Assembly (NCBI GenBank): GCA_009925045.1
Contig: RFQK01000110.1
Location: 1-5,580 of the forward strand
Length of the DNA stretch: 5,580 nucleotides
Reading direction: 5' to 3'
Source: Methylococcaceae bacterium
GTDB taxonomy: Bacteria; Pseudomonadota; Gammaproteobacteria; Methylococcales; Methylomonadaceae
Positions 1-5,580 of the stretch are shown piece by piece. A program made the position numbers and the translations under genes. The number at the start of each line of letters is the position of its first letter. Position 1 is the first letter of the stretch. The notes beneath the pieces are model-generated. The model saw only the letters and a program-made list of their open reading frames with translations. It ran no database searches and had not been told where the DNA came from.

Positions 1-444
1 TATTTTTGCACCTGACGCCAGTTTTTCACTGGCTACCAGCCTCTGACAGAGACTACTAGCCAAATCAAGCGCAAACGGGGGATCCATAAACACTAGATCA
101 AATTTTAATTCACGGCTTTCCTGCAAAAAATCTTCAGCTTTCTGATTTTTTACTGTGATATTTGTTGCCTGTAGTTGAGTCTGGCCACGCCTTAGCCATT
201 CCACCGTCTTAGGGTTAGACTCGACCATCATCACTGACCTCGCCCCTCGTGAGGCCGCCTCAAACCCTAAAGCACCACTGCCGGCAAACAAATCCAGACA
301 ATCACTCCCTGGCACATCCAGTTGCAGCCAATTGAACAAAGTCTCTCTTAGTCTTGCCGGCGTTGGTCGCAAGCCTGGCGCATCTTCAAACTGAATGATA
401 CGACTGCGCCATTGCCCACCAATGATTTTTAGCTTACCGCTCAC
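1..444 (-). CDS. rsmD: 16S rRNA (guanine(966)-N(2))-methyltransferase RsmD, partial (C-terminus beyond left edge)
   Basis: RsmD transfers a methyl group from S-adenosylmethionine to N2 of G966 of 16S rRNA during 30S subunit assembly in the cytoplasm. The frame is open for 148 codons from a GTG at 444 to base 1. The family is about 190-200 residues long, so roughly 50 C-terminal residues lie outside the window. Visible landmarks are the family N-terminus KIIGGQWRSR (residues 6-15), GLRPTPARLRETLFNWL (24-40), the SAM-binding loop DLFAGSGALG (51-60), the acidic residue E75 after the second strand, and the catalytic DPPF motif (121-124). GTG is chosen because the conserved N-terminus begins immediately after it and no in-frame ATG lies before residue 72. 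Only a weak G-rich stretch (GGGG, 451-448) precedes it. The start lies inside the end of the upstream M16 gene with an 11-nt overlap, so translation is probably coupled. The family assignment is near certain; the exact start is slightly less so. Confidence 0.95.
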   Translation of the reverse strand, partial: MSGKLKIIGGQWRSRIIQFEDAPGLRPTPARLRETLFNWLQLDVPGSDCLDLFAGSGALGFEAASRGARSVMMVESNPKTVEWLRRGQTQLQATNITVKNQKAEDFLQESRELKFDLVFMDPPFALDLASSLCQRLVASEKLASGAKI

Positions 445-1735
445 GCGCCCCAACCATGATCGTTTGCATCCATTCGGGATGGATACGACGCTTAAAGACT
501 TCTTTTACATCTGCAACTGTGACTGCCTGAATTTTAGCCTGAAACATTTCCAGATAATCCAGAGGTTGCTGATAAAACCCTATCATCGTCACGTAATCCA
601 ACAATTTGCTATTGGTATCCACCCGCATTGCAAATCCTCCCATGATATTTTGCTTGGCCGCATTCAGTTCCTTTTCTGTCGGTCCATTTTCCACAAATTC
701 TTTTAAGGTGGCATTAGCAACCGCCAAAGCCTTATCTGCCTGATCGTTGCGTGTTTGCAGACCCAGCGTAAAAGGACCGTTACGATATAAGGGCGCAAAT
801 TGACTGGAAGCGGTATATGCCAGCCCCCGTTTCTCCCTTACTTCATCGAATAAACGCGAGACCAGACTGCCCCCACCTAAAATGTGATTACCCACATACA
901 AGGCAAAATAATCCGGATCTTTTCGGTAGGTGCCTGGCATACCCACCAGAACATGGGTTTGCGAGGATGGAAAAGCAATGCGCTGCTCTGTGGCCTGATT
1001 GCTAATTTGTATTGCAGGAATTTCCTGTGGCTTTTCCCCTATCGCCAAGCCTGAAACCAGTTGATTCGCTATCTGTTCAGCCTTTTGTCGGTTGATATCA
1101 CCAATAATGACGATAATCGCATTGCTGGCCACATAGTGCTTTTGGTAAAAATTTTTCACATCTGCCGCTTCAAAGCCTGACACGGTTTGCACCAAACCCT
1201 CTTCAGGATGGGCATAGGGATGGTCTTGATACAAAGCCTTTTGAAACGCCATCGACGCAATGGCTGCCGGCGATTCCTCTCTATGCTTCAATCCAGCCAG
1301 AGTCCGGGCTTTTTCTCGCTGAAAATCATCTTCGGCAAATCGCGGGTGCGTAATCGCAGTTTGAAAGCTTGTTAAAGCGCTCTCCAGCAATTCGGGTTGC
1401 ACCAGACTGCGTAACGACAACCAGGCCATGTCTTTTGATAGGCCAGTCGAAAAATTAGCGCCTACCGACTCAAATCGCTGCGCAACCTGATCCGCATCCC
1501 ACTCACCCGAGCCGCTTTCCAGCATCGCTGAGGTCAAAGCCGCCAGACCAAACTGAGCCTCATCACGCGCACTACCCGCATCAAAACTGACTCGCACATC
1601 CAGCATGGGCAAAGCCGGGGTTTGCACGAAATAGACTCGACTTGAGTGAGTATTCTGCCAATGCTCAATTTTGACAGCCGCCCAACTGGATTGAGCAAGC
1701 AATAATAAAGCTAATAATGTCCATTTAAAACGCAT
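434..1735 (-). CDS. M16 family peptidase-like protein, non-catalytic partner subunit, secreted
   Basis: This 433-residue protein has a Sec signal peptide (residues 1 to about 19: basic MRFK, a leucine-rich core, SWA cleavage region), so it should be periplasmic. It carries the two-lobed M16 fold: an N-terminal lobe at about 22-215, ending in the conserved strand AIIVIIGDI (206-214), and a C-terminal lobe at about 255-430 with GGGSLVSRLFDEVREKRGLAY (287-307). The zinc motif HxxEH is missing. The aligned stretch reads A70-M-L-E73-S74, so both histidine ligands are gone. The Arg/Tyr pair that positions substrate in M16 enzymes is present as R300 and Y307, with the same seven-residue spacing as in insulin-degrading enzyme. 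It therefore resembles the non-catalytic subunit of heterodimeric M16B peptidases. The start at 1735 is supported by a perfect AGGAGG five bases upstream. It overlaps the catalytic-subunit gene by 11 nt at its start and rsmD by 11 nt at its end. That it pairs with the adjacent enzyme is an inference. Confidence 0.93.
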   Translation of the reverse strand: MRFKWTLLALLLLAQSSWAAVKIEHWQNTHSSRVYFVQTPALPMLDVRVSFDAGSARDEAQFGLAALTSAMLESGSGEWDADQVAQRFESVGANFSTGLSKDMAWLSLRSLVQPELLESALTSFQTAITHPRFAEDDFQREKARTLAGLKHREESPAAIASMAFQKALYQDHPYAHPEEGLVQTVSGFEAADVKNFYQKHYVASNAIIVIIGDINRQKAEQIANQLVSGLAIGEKPQEIPAIQISNQATEQRIAFPSSQTHVLVGMPGTYRKDPDYFALYVGNHILGGGSLVSRLFDEVREKRGLAYTASSQFAPLYRNGPFTLGLQTRNDQADKALAVANATLKEFVENGPTEKELNAAKQNIMGGFAMRVDTNSKLLDYVTMIGFYQQPLDYLEMFQAKIQAVTVADVKEVFKRRIHPEWMQTIMVGARER

Positions 1736-3095
1736 GATGACCTCCTATCGATTTTGCTGGTTTAGCGGCTTCGTTTATTGGCTGTGGATCCAGATAAGCA
1801 ATCGTCAAGTGATCTTCTATTAAGTACTTTCGAGCCACATCACGAATCTGCCCGGCAGTCACCTGATTAAGCTTAGTGACATACTCACCGGCTTTTTGCC
1901 AGCCTAGGCCATTGGTTTCCAACATCCCCAATTCCATCGCCTGATAAAAATTGGAATCTTTTTGATAAATGTCATGCGCCAGAACTTGTGCTTTTACCCG
2001 TGCCAACTCATCCGCGCTTACCAGTTCGACTTTCAAGTCATCAATTTCTTCGCGTAAGGCATATTCAAGGTCAAATACTGTTTTGCCTTCAGCGGGTGTC
2101 GCCTCAAGTAATAATAGTTCGGGAAGTCGCGAATTGAAGTCATAACCGGCTCCGGCTGATACCGCCAATTGCTTGCCACGCACCAGGCGAGCTGACAGTC
2201 TGGAACTATTACCACCATCCAAGATTGCGGTCAGCACTTCCAGCGCGTAAGCCTCTGACTCTGATTGGGCAGTATGTAATACGGGTACTTTATACCCCAT
2301 CATAATATAGGGCAGCTTAGCGGGGGCTTTGACGGTTAACTTGCGCAAACCGACCTGCTCTTGTTCCTGCTGAGGCTTGATCGGCTTGATTTCACTTGGT
2401 TTAAGTTCAGCAAAATATTGTTCAGCCAATTTGACAACCTGCTGGGTATCAACATCGCCTACCACCACCAGGGTCGCATTATTGGGGGCATACCATTTTT
2501 GATACCAGGCCTGTAGGTCTTCGACTTTATAGTTGGCGATATCATCCGGCCAACCAATCACCGGATTTCGGTAAGGGCTATTACTAAAAGCCACCGCATT
2601 AAATTGTTCCTGGGTCTTGGACCTGGGTTGATCATCGGTACGCATGCGACGTTCTTCCGTCACCACCTGTAACTCTTTTTCCAACTCTTCCGCTTTAAGA
2701 TCCAGATTGCGCATGCGATCAGCTTCCAATTTAAAACTAATCTCCAGCTTTGATTTTTCCATGGTTTGAAAATAGGCCGTGTAATCACTTCCGGTAAAGG
2801 CGTTTTCCTGTCCGCCATTTTCAGCAATGATGCGGGAAAACTCACCCGCCGGATATTGATGCGTGCCTTTGAACATCATATGTTCCAGCATATGTGAAAT
2901 ACCGGTAATACCACCCGGCTCATAACTCGCCCCAACCTTGTACCAAACCTGTGAAACAACCACAGGAGAACGATGATCTTCTTTGACCAGTAACTTAAGA
3001 CCATTGGCAAACTTATGTTCATGAACTTTGACAGTATCCGCCTGCGCTGATAAGAACGGCGCAAGCAATATCATTAAGGCTAGCGTATGTTTCAT
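1725..3095 (-). CDS. M16 family zinc metallopeptidase, catalytic subunit, secreted
   Basis: This 456-residue M16B-type peptidase begins with a signal peptide (residues 1-19, ending SAQA before D20), so it should act in the periplasm. The inverted zinc-binding motif HxxEH is intact at H68-M-L-E71-H72. E71 is the expected catalytic base. E148, in VVTEERR, is the likely third zinc ligand, 76 residues after H72 as in mitochondrial processing peptidase. Other family signs are GGITGISHMLEHMMFKGT (61-78), GGQENAFTGSDYTAYF (94-109), the strand ATLVVVGDV (207-215) and a C-terminal M16 lobe at about 260-435. In the C-terminal lobe the Arg/Tyr pair is incomplete: around R306-GKQLA-V312 a valine stands where Tyr is expected, and the spacing is one residue shorter. 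Such enzymes cleave peptides or small unfolded proteins; the substrate here is unknown. The ATG at 3095 is preceded by AAGAGGG (3106-3100) at good spacing. It is the first gene of the leftward operon. The final residues IGGHHAF overlap the ribosome binding site and start of the next gene. Confidence 0.95.
   Translation of the reverse strand: MKHTLALMILLAPFLSAQADTVKVHEHKFANGLKLLVKEDHRSPVVVSQVWYKVGASYEPGGITGISHMLEHMMFKGTHQYPAGEFSRIIAENGGQENAFTGSDYTAYFQTMEKSKLEISFKLEADRMRNLDLKAEELEKELQVVTEERRMRTDDQPRSKTQEQFNAVAFSNSPYRNPVIGWPDDIANYKVEDLQAWYQKWYAPNNATLVVVGDVDTQQVVKLAEQYFAELKPSEIKPIKPQQEQEQVGLRKLTVKAPAKLPYIMMGYKVPVLHTAQSESEAYALEVLTAILDGGNSSRLSARLVRGKQLAVSAGAGYDFNSRLPELLLLEATPAEGKTVFDLEYALREEIDDLKVELVSADELARVKAQVLAHDIYQKDSNFYQAMELGMLETNGLGWQKAGEYVTKLNQVTAGQIRDVARKYLIEDHLTIAYLDPQPINEAAKPAKSIGGHHAF
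1740..1746 (-). promoter_or_regulatory. Strong Shine-Dalgarno (AGGAGGT) for the second M16 gene, inside the first
   Basis: On the minus strand AGGAGGT lies just before the ATG at 1735, with five bases between AGGAGG and the start codon. It is a perfect match to the anti-Shine-Dalgarno and lies wholly within the last codons of the catalytic M16 gene, where it encodes part of the Ile-Gly-Gly-His tail. It fixes the downstream start and suggests efficient reinitiation, giving matched amounts of the two M16 proteins. Confidence 0.85.
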
Positions 3096-3193
3096 ATATC
3101 CCTCTTTAGGTTAATATCCACACCCTTGATCGTTTTAATAATCCCGGGTTCACTGGTATTCTATATGTTTATTGAGTCGACACTCTAAATCGA
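3096..3193. promoter_or_regulatory. Divergent promoter region between the M16-rsmD and cyoE operons
   Basis: This 98-bp gap is the only non-coding stretch in the window and separates two divergent start codons, so both operon promoters are expected in or near it. Rightward, TGGTATTCT at 3154-3162 fits an extended -10 (TGn plus TATTCT), but no good -35 is visible at 16-18 bp spacing. Leftward, the minus strand of 3158-3163 reads TAGAAT, a five-of-six match to TATAAT, also without a clear -35. The two candidate -10 boxes overlap, which would make the promoters mutually exclusive or jointly regulated. The leftward gene's Shine-Dalgarno is at 3106-3100. No terminator hairpin is seen. The region's role is secure; the exact boxes are guesses. 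Confidence 0.5.
3174..3185. repeat. Short inverted repeat GAGT-CGAC-ACTC just upstream of cyoE
   Basis: GAGT at 3174-3177 and ACTC at 3182-3185 are perfect inverted copies around a CGAC centre, ending eight bases before the cyoE ATG. If transcription begins about 7-12 bases after the candidate -10 at 3157-3162, this element lies in the mRNA leader. It could then form a four-pair stem close to the start codon, or act as a small operator half-site pair. It is short enough to be chance. Confidence 0.25.
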
Positions 3194-4084
3194 ATGACTG
3201 TGAGCAACCGAAAATCCACTTGGAAAAATTACCTACAGCTTTGTAAACCACGCGTTGTTGCATTGATTGTGTTTACGGCCATCGTGGGAATGTTACTCGC
3301 CACTCCGGGCTTTCCTCCATTTGACAAACTGATCTATGGAACACTAGGCATCGCACTTGCAGCATCTTCAGCGGCCGCTATCAATCATTTTATCGACCAG
3401 AAAGCCGATGCCGAGATGGGCAGAACCCAGAACCGACCCTTGCCAAAAGGTGCGCTGAGCTCACGCAGCGTCATCACTTTTGCCGCCATTCTTGGCGCTT
3501 TAGCAATGGGGATTCTGACCTTAAAAGTCAACCTGCTGACTGCTTTTTTAACCTTTCTGTCTTTAATAGGCTATGCCATCATCTACACGGTATACCTCAA
3601 AAAAATGACCCCGCAAAACATTGTGATCGGCGGAGCCGCTGGCGCAGCGCCGCCGGTGTTGGGCTGGACCGCTATCACCGGCACGGTGCATCCCTATGCT
3701 TTGCTATTGTTTTTGATCATTTTCGTCTGGACCCCACCACATTTTTGGGCGCTTGCGATTGCCCGCCGGGATGAATACGCCAAAGCAGCCATCCCCATGC
3801 TACCGGTGACCCATGGCGTTGAGTTCACTCGCTTACAAATTCTGCTCTACACTATTTTATTGCTAGTGAGCACTTTATTACCTTATCTGACCGGCATGAG
3901 CGGATTAGTCTACGTGCTAGCCGCGAGCATTTTAGGCTTGGGATTCTTGTATTACGCCATTCAGATGATGCGTAAAAAAGACAACAAAACCGCCATGCGC
4001 ACCTTTGCCTACTCGATTATTTATTTAATGCTGATTTTTGCAGCCTTATTAACTGACCATTACTTTAAGTTATCTTTGAAATGA
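3194..4084 (+). CDS. cyoE: Protoheme IX farnesyltransferase (heme O synthase)
   Basis: CyoE (CtaB) attaches a farnesyl group to the vinyl side chain of heme B to make heme O, the cofactor (or heme A precursor) of heme-copper terminal oxidases. It is a polytopic inner-membrane UbiA-superfamily prenyltransferase. The 296-residue length is typical. The family's Asp-rich motif is intact: N64-HFI-D68-QKA-D72-AEM-G-R77-T-QN-R81-P82. The second conserved loop is YTVYLKKMTPQNIVIGG (131-147), followed by FVWTPPHFWALA (177-188) and DEYAKAAIPMLP (193-204). About nine hydrophobic segments are visible, at roughly 21-38, 47-65, 92-110, 113-135, 142-160, 168-190, 215-233, 237-257 and 271-288. An in-frame stop at 3173-3175 limits the start to the ATG at 3194 or the GTG at 3200; neither has a recognisable Shine-Dalgarno. 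No oxidase subunit gene or heme A synthase lies beside it here. It is first in the rightward operon and shares ATGA with the next gene. Confidence 0.97.
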   Translation: MTVSNRKSTWKNYLQLCKPRVVALIVFTAIVGMLLATPGFPPFDKLIYGTLGIALAASSAAAINHFIDQKADAEMGRTQNRPLPKGALSSRSVITFAAILGALAMGILTLKVNLLTAFLTFLSLIGYAIIYTVYLKKMTPQNIVIGGAAGAAPPVLGWTAITGTVHPYALLLFLIIFVWTPPHFWALAIARRDEYAKAAIPMLPVTHGVEFTRLQILLYTILLLVSTLLPYLTGMSGLVYVLAASILGLGFLYYAIQMMRKKDNKTAMRTFAYSIIYLMLIFAALLTDHYFKLSLK

Positions 4085-5088
4085 GCTTAACCACTGCCGA
4101 ACATCCGTTCGCTGAATTCATCAAAATTTTAGGCAAAGGCAAAAAAGGCGCTCGCGACTTGACTCAGGACGAGGCCTATCGAGCCATGCACATGATCCTA
4201 GCGGGTCAGGTCGAGCCCATACAGCTGGGTGCTTTTTTAATGCTAGTCAGGATTAAAGAAGAAACCCAAGAAGAATTAGCTGGCTTCGTCCAAGCGGCTC
4301 GCGAAAATATTGGTTGTCAGCAACGCCCTGTCGGAGCGGATTTAGACTGGTCTTCCTACGCTGGCAAGCGCCGTCATTTACCCTGGTTTTTGCTATCCAG
4401 TCTGTTATTGGCAGAAAACGACATCAAGGTTTTCATGCACGGTGCTGGCGGCCATACTCAGGGTCGCTTGTACACCGAAACCGCACTGGCAGCATTAGGA
4501 CTCAAGCCAGCTGCTTCACTGACCGAAGCCCAACAACAATTACAGACACGTAGTTTTAGTTATTTGTCTTTAGAGCATGTTTGCCGGCCATTGTTCGACA
4601 TGATTAATCTGAGGCCAGTGATGGGCTTGCGCTCACCTGTGCACACTTTGGTCAGACTTTTAAACCCGCTAAACGCGCCGCATAGTATTCAAGGTATTTT
4701 TCACCCTAGCTATCGCCAGGTCCATCAAAATGCTGCCCTGATTTTACAACAACCCCATATGGCGGTTCTTAAGGGTGAAGGCGGTGAAACCGAGCGCAAT
4801 CCAGACGTGGAATGCTTAGTACAAAGCGTGCACGAGGGAGAATTACAGGATGAAGTCTGGCCGGCCTTATTTGCTCGCCGCCACATGAAAGCAGAACTTT
4901 TGGATCCACTGTTATTAAAGCAAGTCTGGCAAGGCACTCTGGACGATGAATTTGCCGAAGCCAGTATTACGGGGACAGCCGCGATTGCCCTGCGCCTCAT
5001 GAATAAAGCTAAAGATCAAGAGCAAGCCCATGCGTTAGCCAGCCATTTGTGGCAGGCTCGTGATCGCAGTCGTTTTGATGAGCCTTAG
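4081..5088 (+). CDS. ybiB: YbiB/TrpD2-family protein (anthranilate phosphoribosyltransferase-like, probably nucleic-acid-binding)
   Basis: This 335-residue protein has the TrpD architecture: an all-helical N-terminal domain (about 8-78, with DLTQDEAYRAMHMILAGQVEPIQLGAFLMLVRIKEET at 26-62) and an alpha/beta domain from about 85. It is not a normal TrpD. The PRPP-binding GTGGD loop is replaced by SYAGKRRHLPWF (92-103), the KHGNR region reads VFMHGAGGHTQGR (117-129), and the late motif is KGEGGETERNP (231-241). LRSPVHTLVRLLNPL (183-197) matches the retained TrpD core. These substitutions are the pattern of the YbiB/TrpD2 branch. E. coli YbiB has been reported to bind DNA and RNA rather than make phosphoribosyl anthranilate, so I would not assign tryptophan synthesis. 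The basic GKGKKGAR (18-25) and GKRR segments are compatible with nucleic-acid binding. The ATG overlaps the cyoE stop (ATGA); no strong Shine-Dalgarno is seen, so coupling is likely. Family confidence is high, function is uncertain. Confidence 0.88.
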   Translation: MSLTTAEHPFAEFIKILGKGKKGARDLTQDEAYRAMHMILAGQVEPIQLGAFLMLVRIKEETQEELAGFVQAARENIGCQQRPVGADLDWSSYAGKRRHLPWFLLSSLLLAENDIKVFMHGAGGHTQGRLYTETALAALGLKPAASLTEAQQQLQTRSFSYLSLEHVCRPLFDMINLRPVMGLRSPVHTLVRLLNPLNAPHSIQGIFHPSYRQVHQNAALILQQPHMAVLKGEGGETERNPDVECLVQSVHEGELQDEVWPALFARRHMKAELLDPLLLKQVWQGTLDDEFAEASITGTAAIALRLMNKAKDQEQAHALASHLWQARDRSRFDEP

Positions 5089-5580
5089 AATCAGCATAAA
5101 TTGGATGCAGCGCCTGGTTATAAGCTTGCTACTGGGATTACTTAGCGCCTGTAGCGTGACTCAACCCCGACATATCAATAATGTCTGCCAGATTTTCGCT
5201 GAAAAAGACGACTGGTATGAAGCCGCGCGTGCCTCAGAAAAACGCTGGGGCATCCCAATCGCCGTACAAATGGCCATCATGCACCAGGAATCGGCTTTTA
5301 TCGCCGACGCCGAGCCGCCAGCACCTTTGATTTTAGGCTTTATTCCTTGGTTTAAATCCAGTAGTGCCTATGGCTATGCCCAAGCCCAGGCCGGCACTTG
5401 GTCCGATTATCAAAAACAAACTGGCCACCCCTTTAGTTCCCGGGATGACTTTGCCGACAGTTGCGATTTTATCGGCTGGTATTGCTCGGTCAGTCACAAC
5501 AAACTGGGTATCAATAATTTTGATGCCTATAATTTATATCTAAGCTATCACGAGGGACACGGTGGCTTCCTCCGCAAAAC
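5078..5580 (+). CDS. Transglycosylase SLT-like lipoprotein, partial (C-terminus beyond right edge)
   Basis: The frame is open for 167 codons to the right edge. The N-terminus is a lipoprotein signal: basic residues, the core LVISLLLGLL, and the lipobox L22-S23-A24-C25. Ser at position +2 predicts outer-membrane sorting. The mature part resembles a lytic-transglycosylase (SLT) domain, which cleaves the MurNAc-GlcNAc bond of peptidoglycan. WGIPIAVQMAIMHQESAF (58-74) carries the likely catalytic E71, SAYGYAQAQAGTW (96-108) stands for the usual GLMQ motif, and DAYNLYLSYHEGHGGF (149-164) matches the terminal substrate-binding helix. The segment PPAPLILGFIPWFKSSSAYGYAQ (80-102) is characteristic of a small subgroup of proteobacterial lipoproteins annotated as transglycosylases. 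The start overlaps the upstream stop by 11 nt. An alternative ATG at 5105 (Met10) would also leave a complete lipoprotein signal, and neither has a good Shine-Dalgarno. The domain appears complete up to the edge; only the C-terminus is missing. Activity is inferred from motifs. Confidence 0.87.
   Translation, partial: MSLRISINWMQRLVISLLLGLLSACSVTQPRHINNVCQIFAEKDDWYEAARASEKRWGIPIAVQMAIMHQESAFIADAEPPAPLILGFIPWFKSSSAYGYAQAQAGTWSDYQKQTGHPFSSRDDFADSCDFIGWYCSVSHNKLGINNFDAYNLYLSYHEGHGGFLRK

Noticed and set aside
395..706. Plus-strand open frame of 103 codons antisense to the second M16 gene and the rsmD start
   Set aside because: The product is rich in His, Phe and Cys with no family resemblance, and it is opposite confidently assigned coding sequence.
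434..1735. Annotation as an active zinc protease
   Set aside because: Both histidines of HxxEH are absent (A70, S74), so it cannot bind zinc in the family manner by itself.
3144..3149. CCCGGG palindrome in the intergenic region
   Set aside because: It is a six-base palindrome with no flanking symmetry or T-run, so neither a terminator nor a convincing operator.
4314..4553. Plus-strand open frame of 79 codons in another frame inside the YbiB-like gene
   Set aside because: This is a frame shadow of the real gene, with atypical composition and no conserved motif.
4725..5000. Minus-strand open frame of 91 codons antisense to the YbiB-like gene
   Set aside because: It lies wholly inside a well-supported gene, its product is Ser/Cys/Arg-rich without a recognisable motif, and no ribosome site or promoter supports it.
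4081..5088. Annotation as TrpD, anthranilate phosphoribosyltransferase
   Set aside because: The PRPP loop GTGGD and the KHGNR motif are both replaced by YbiB-type sequences, and no tryptophan genes are adjacent.
1..5580. Search for mobile elements, CRISPR arrays, tRNA/rRNA genes, riboswitches or a novel defence system
   Set aside because: Nearly every base is in six ordinary core-type genes. I saw no transposase, terminal repeats, direct repeat array, tRNA-like cloverleaf or phage-like gene.

Overview
This window looks like chromosomal DNA from a gammaproteobacterium. The base composition is moderate, the coding is dense, and all six genes belong to families common in that class (RsmD, a paired M16 peptidase, CyoE, a YbiB-type TrpD2 protein, and a transglycosylase-like lipoprotein). 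I cannot name the genus from sequence alone. A heme O synthase implies aerobic respiration with a heme-copper oxidase. Signal peptides and a lipobox imply a Gram-negative envelope.

The layout is two divergent operons separated by a 98-bp intergenic region (3096-3193). The leftward operon (3095 down to 1) encodes three products in order: a secreted zinc-dependent M16 peptidase with an intact HxxEH site; a second secreted M16 protein that has lost that site but keeps the C-terminal Arg/Tyr pair; and RsmD, the 16S rRNA G966 methyltransferase, which runs off the left edge. The rightward operon (3194 to 5580) encodes CyoE (heme O synthase), a YbiB/TrpD2-like protein without the canonical phosphoribosyltransferase motifs, and a lipoprotein with a lytic-transglycosylase-like domain, which runs off the right edge.

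Every adjacent same-strand pair overlaps: by 11 nt at 1725-1735, 434-444 and 5078-5088, and by 4 nt (ATGA) at 4081-4084. This points to translational coupling within each operon. The two M16 proteins have complementary defects, as expected of a heterodimeric periplasmic peptidase with one catalytic and one substrate-positioning subunit. The other genes share transcription units without an obvious common pathway.

I found no RNA gene, insertion sequence, CRISPR array, prophage element or convincing terminator. I do not see an undescribed system here. The points most worth a second look are the split M16 pair, the degenerate TrpD-like protein cotranscribed with cyoE and a transglycosylase-like lipoprotein, and the compact divergent control region.
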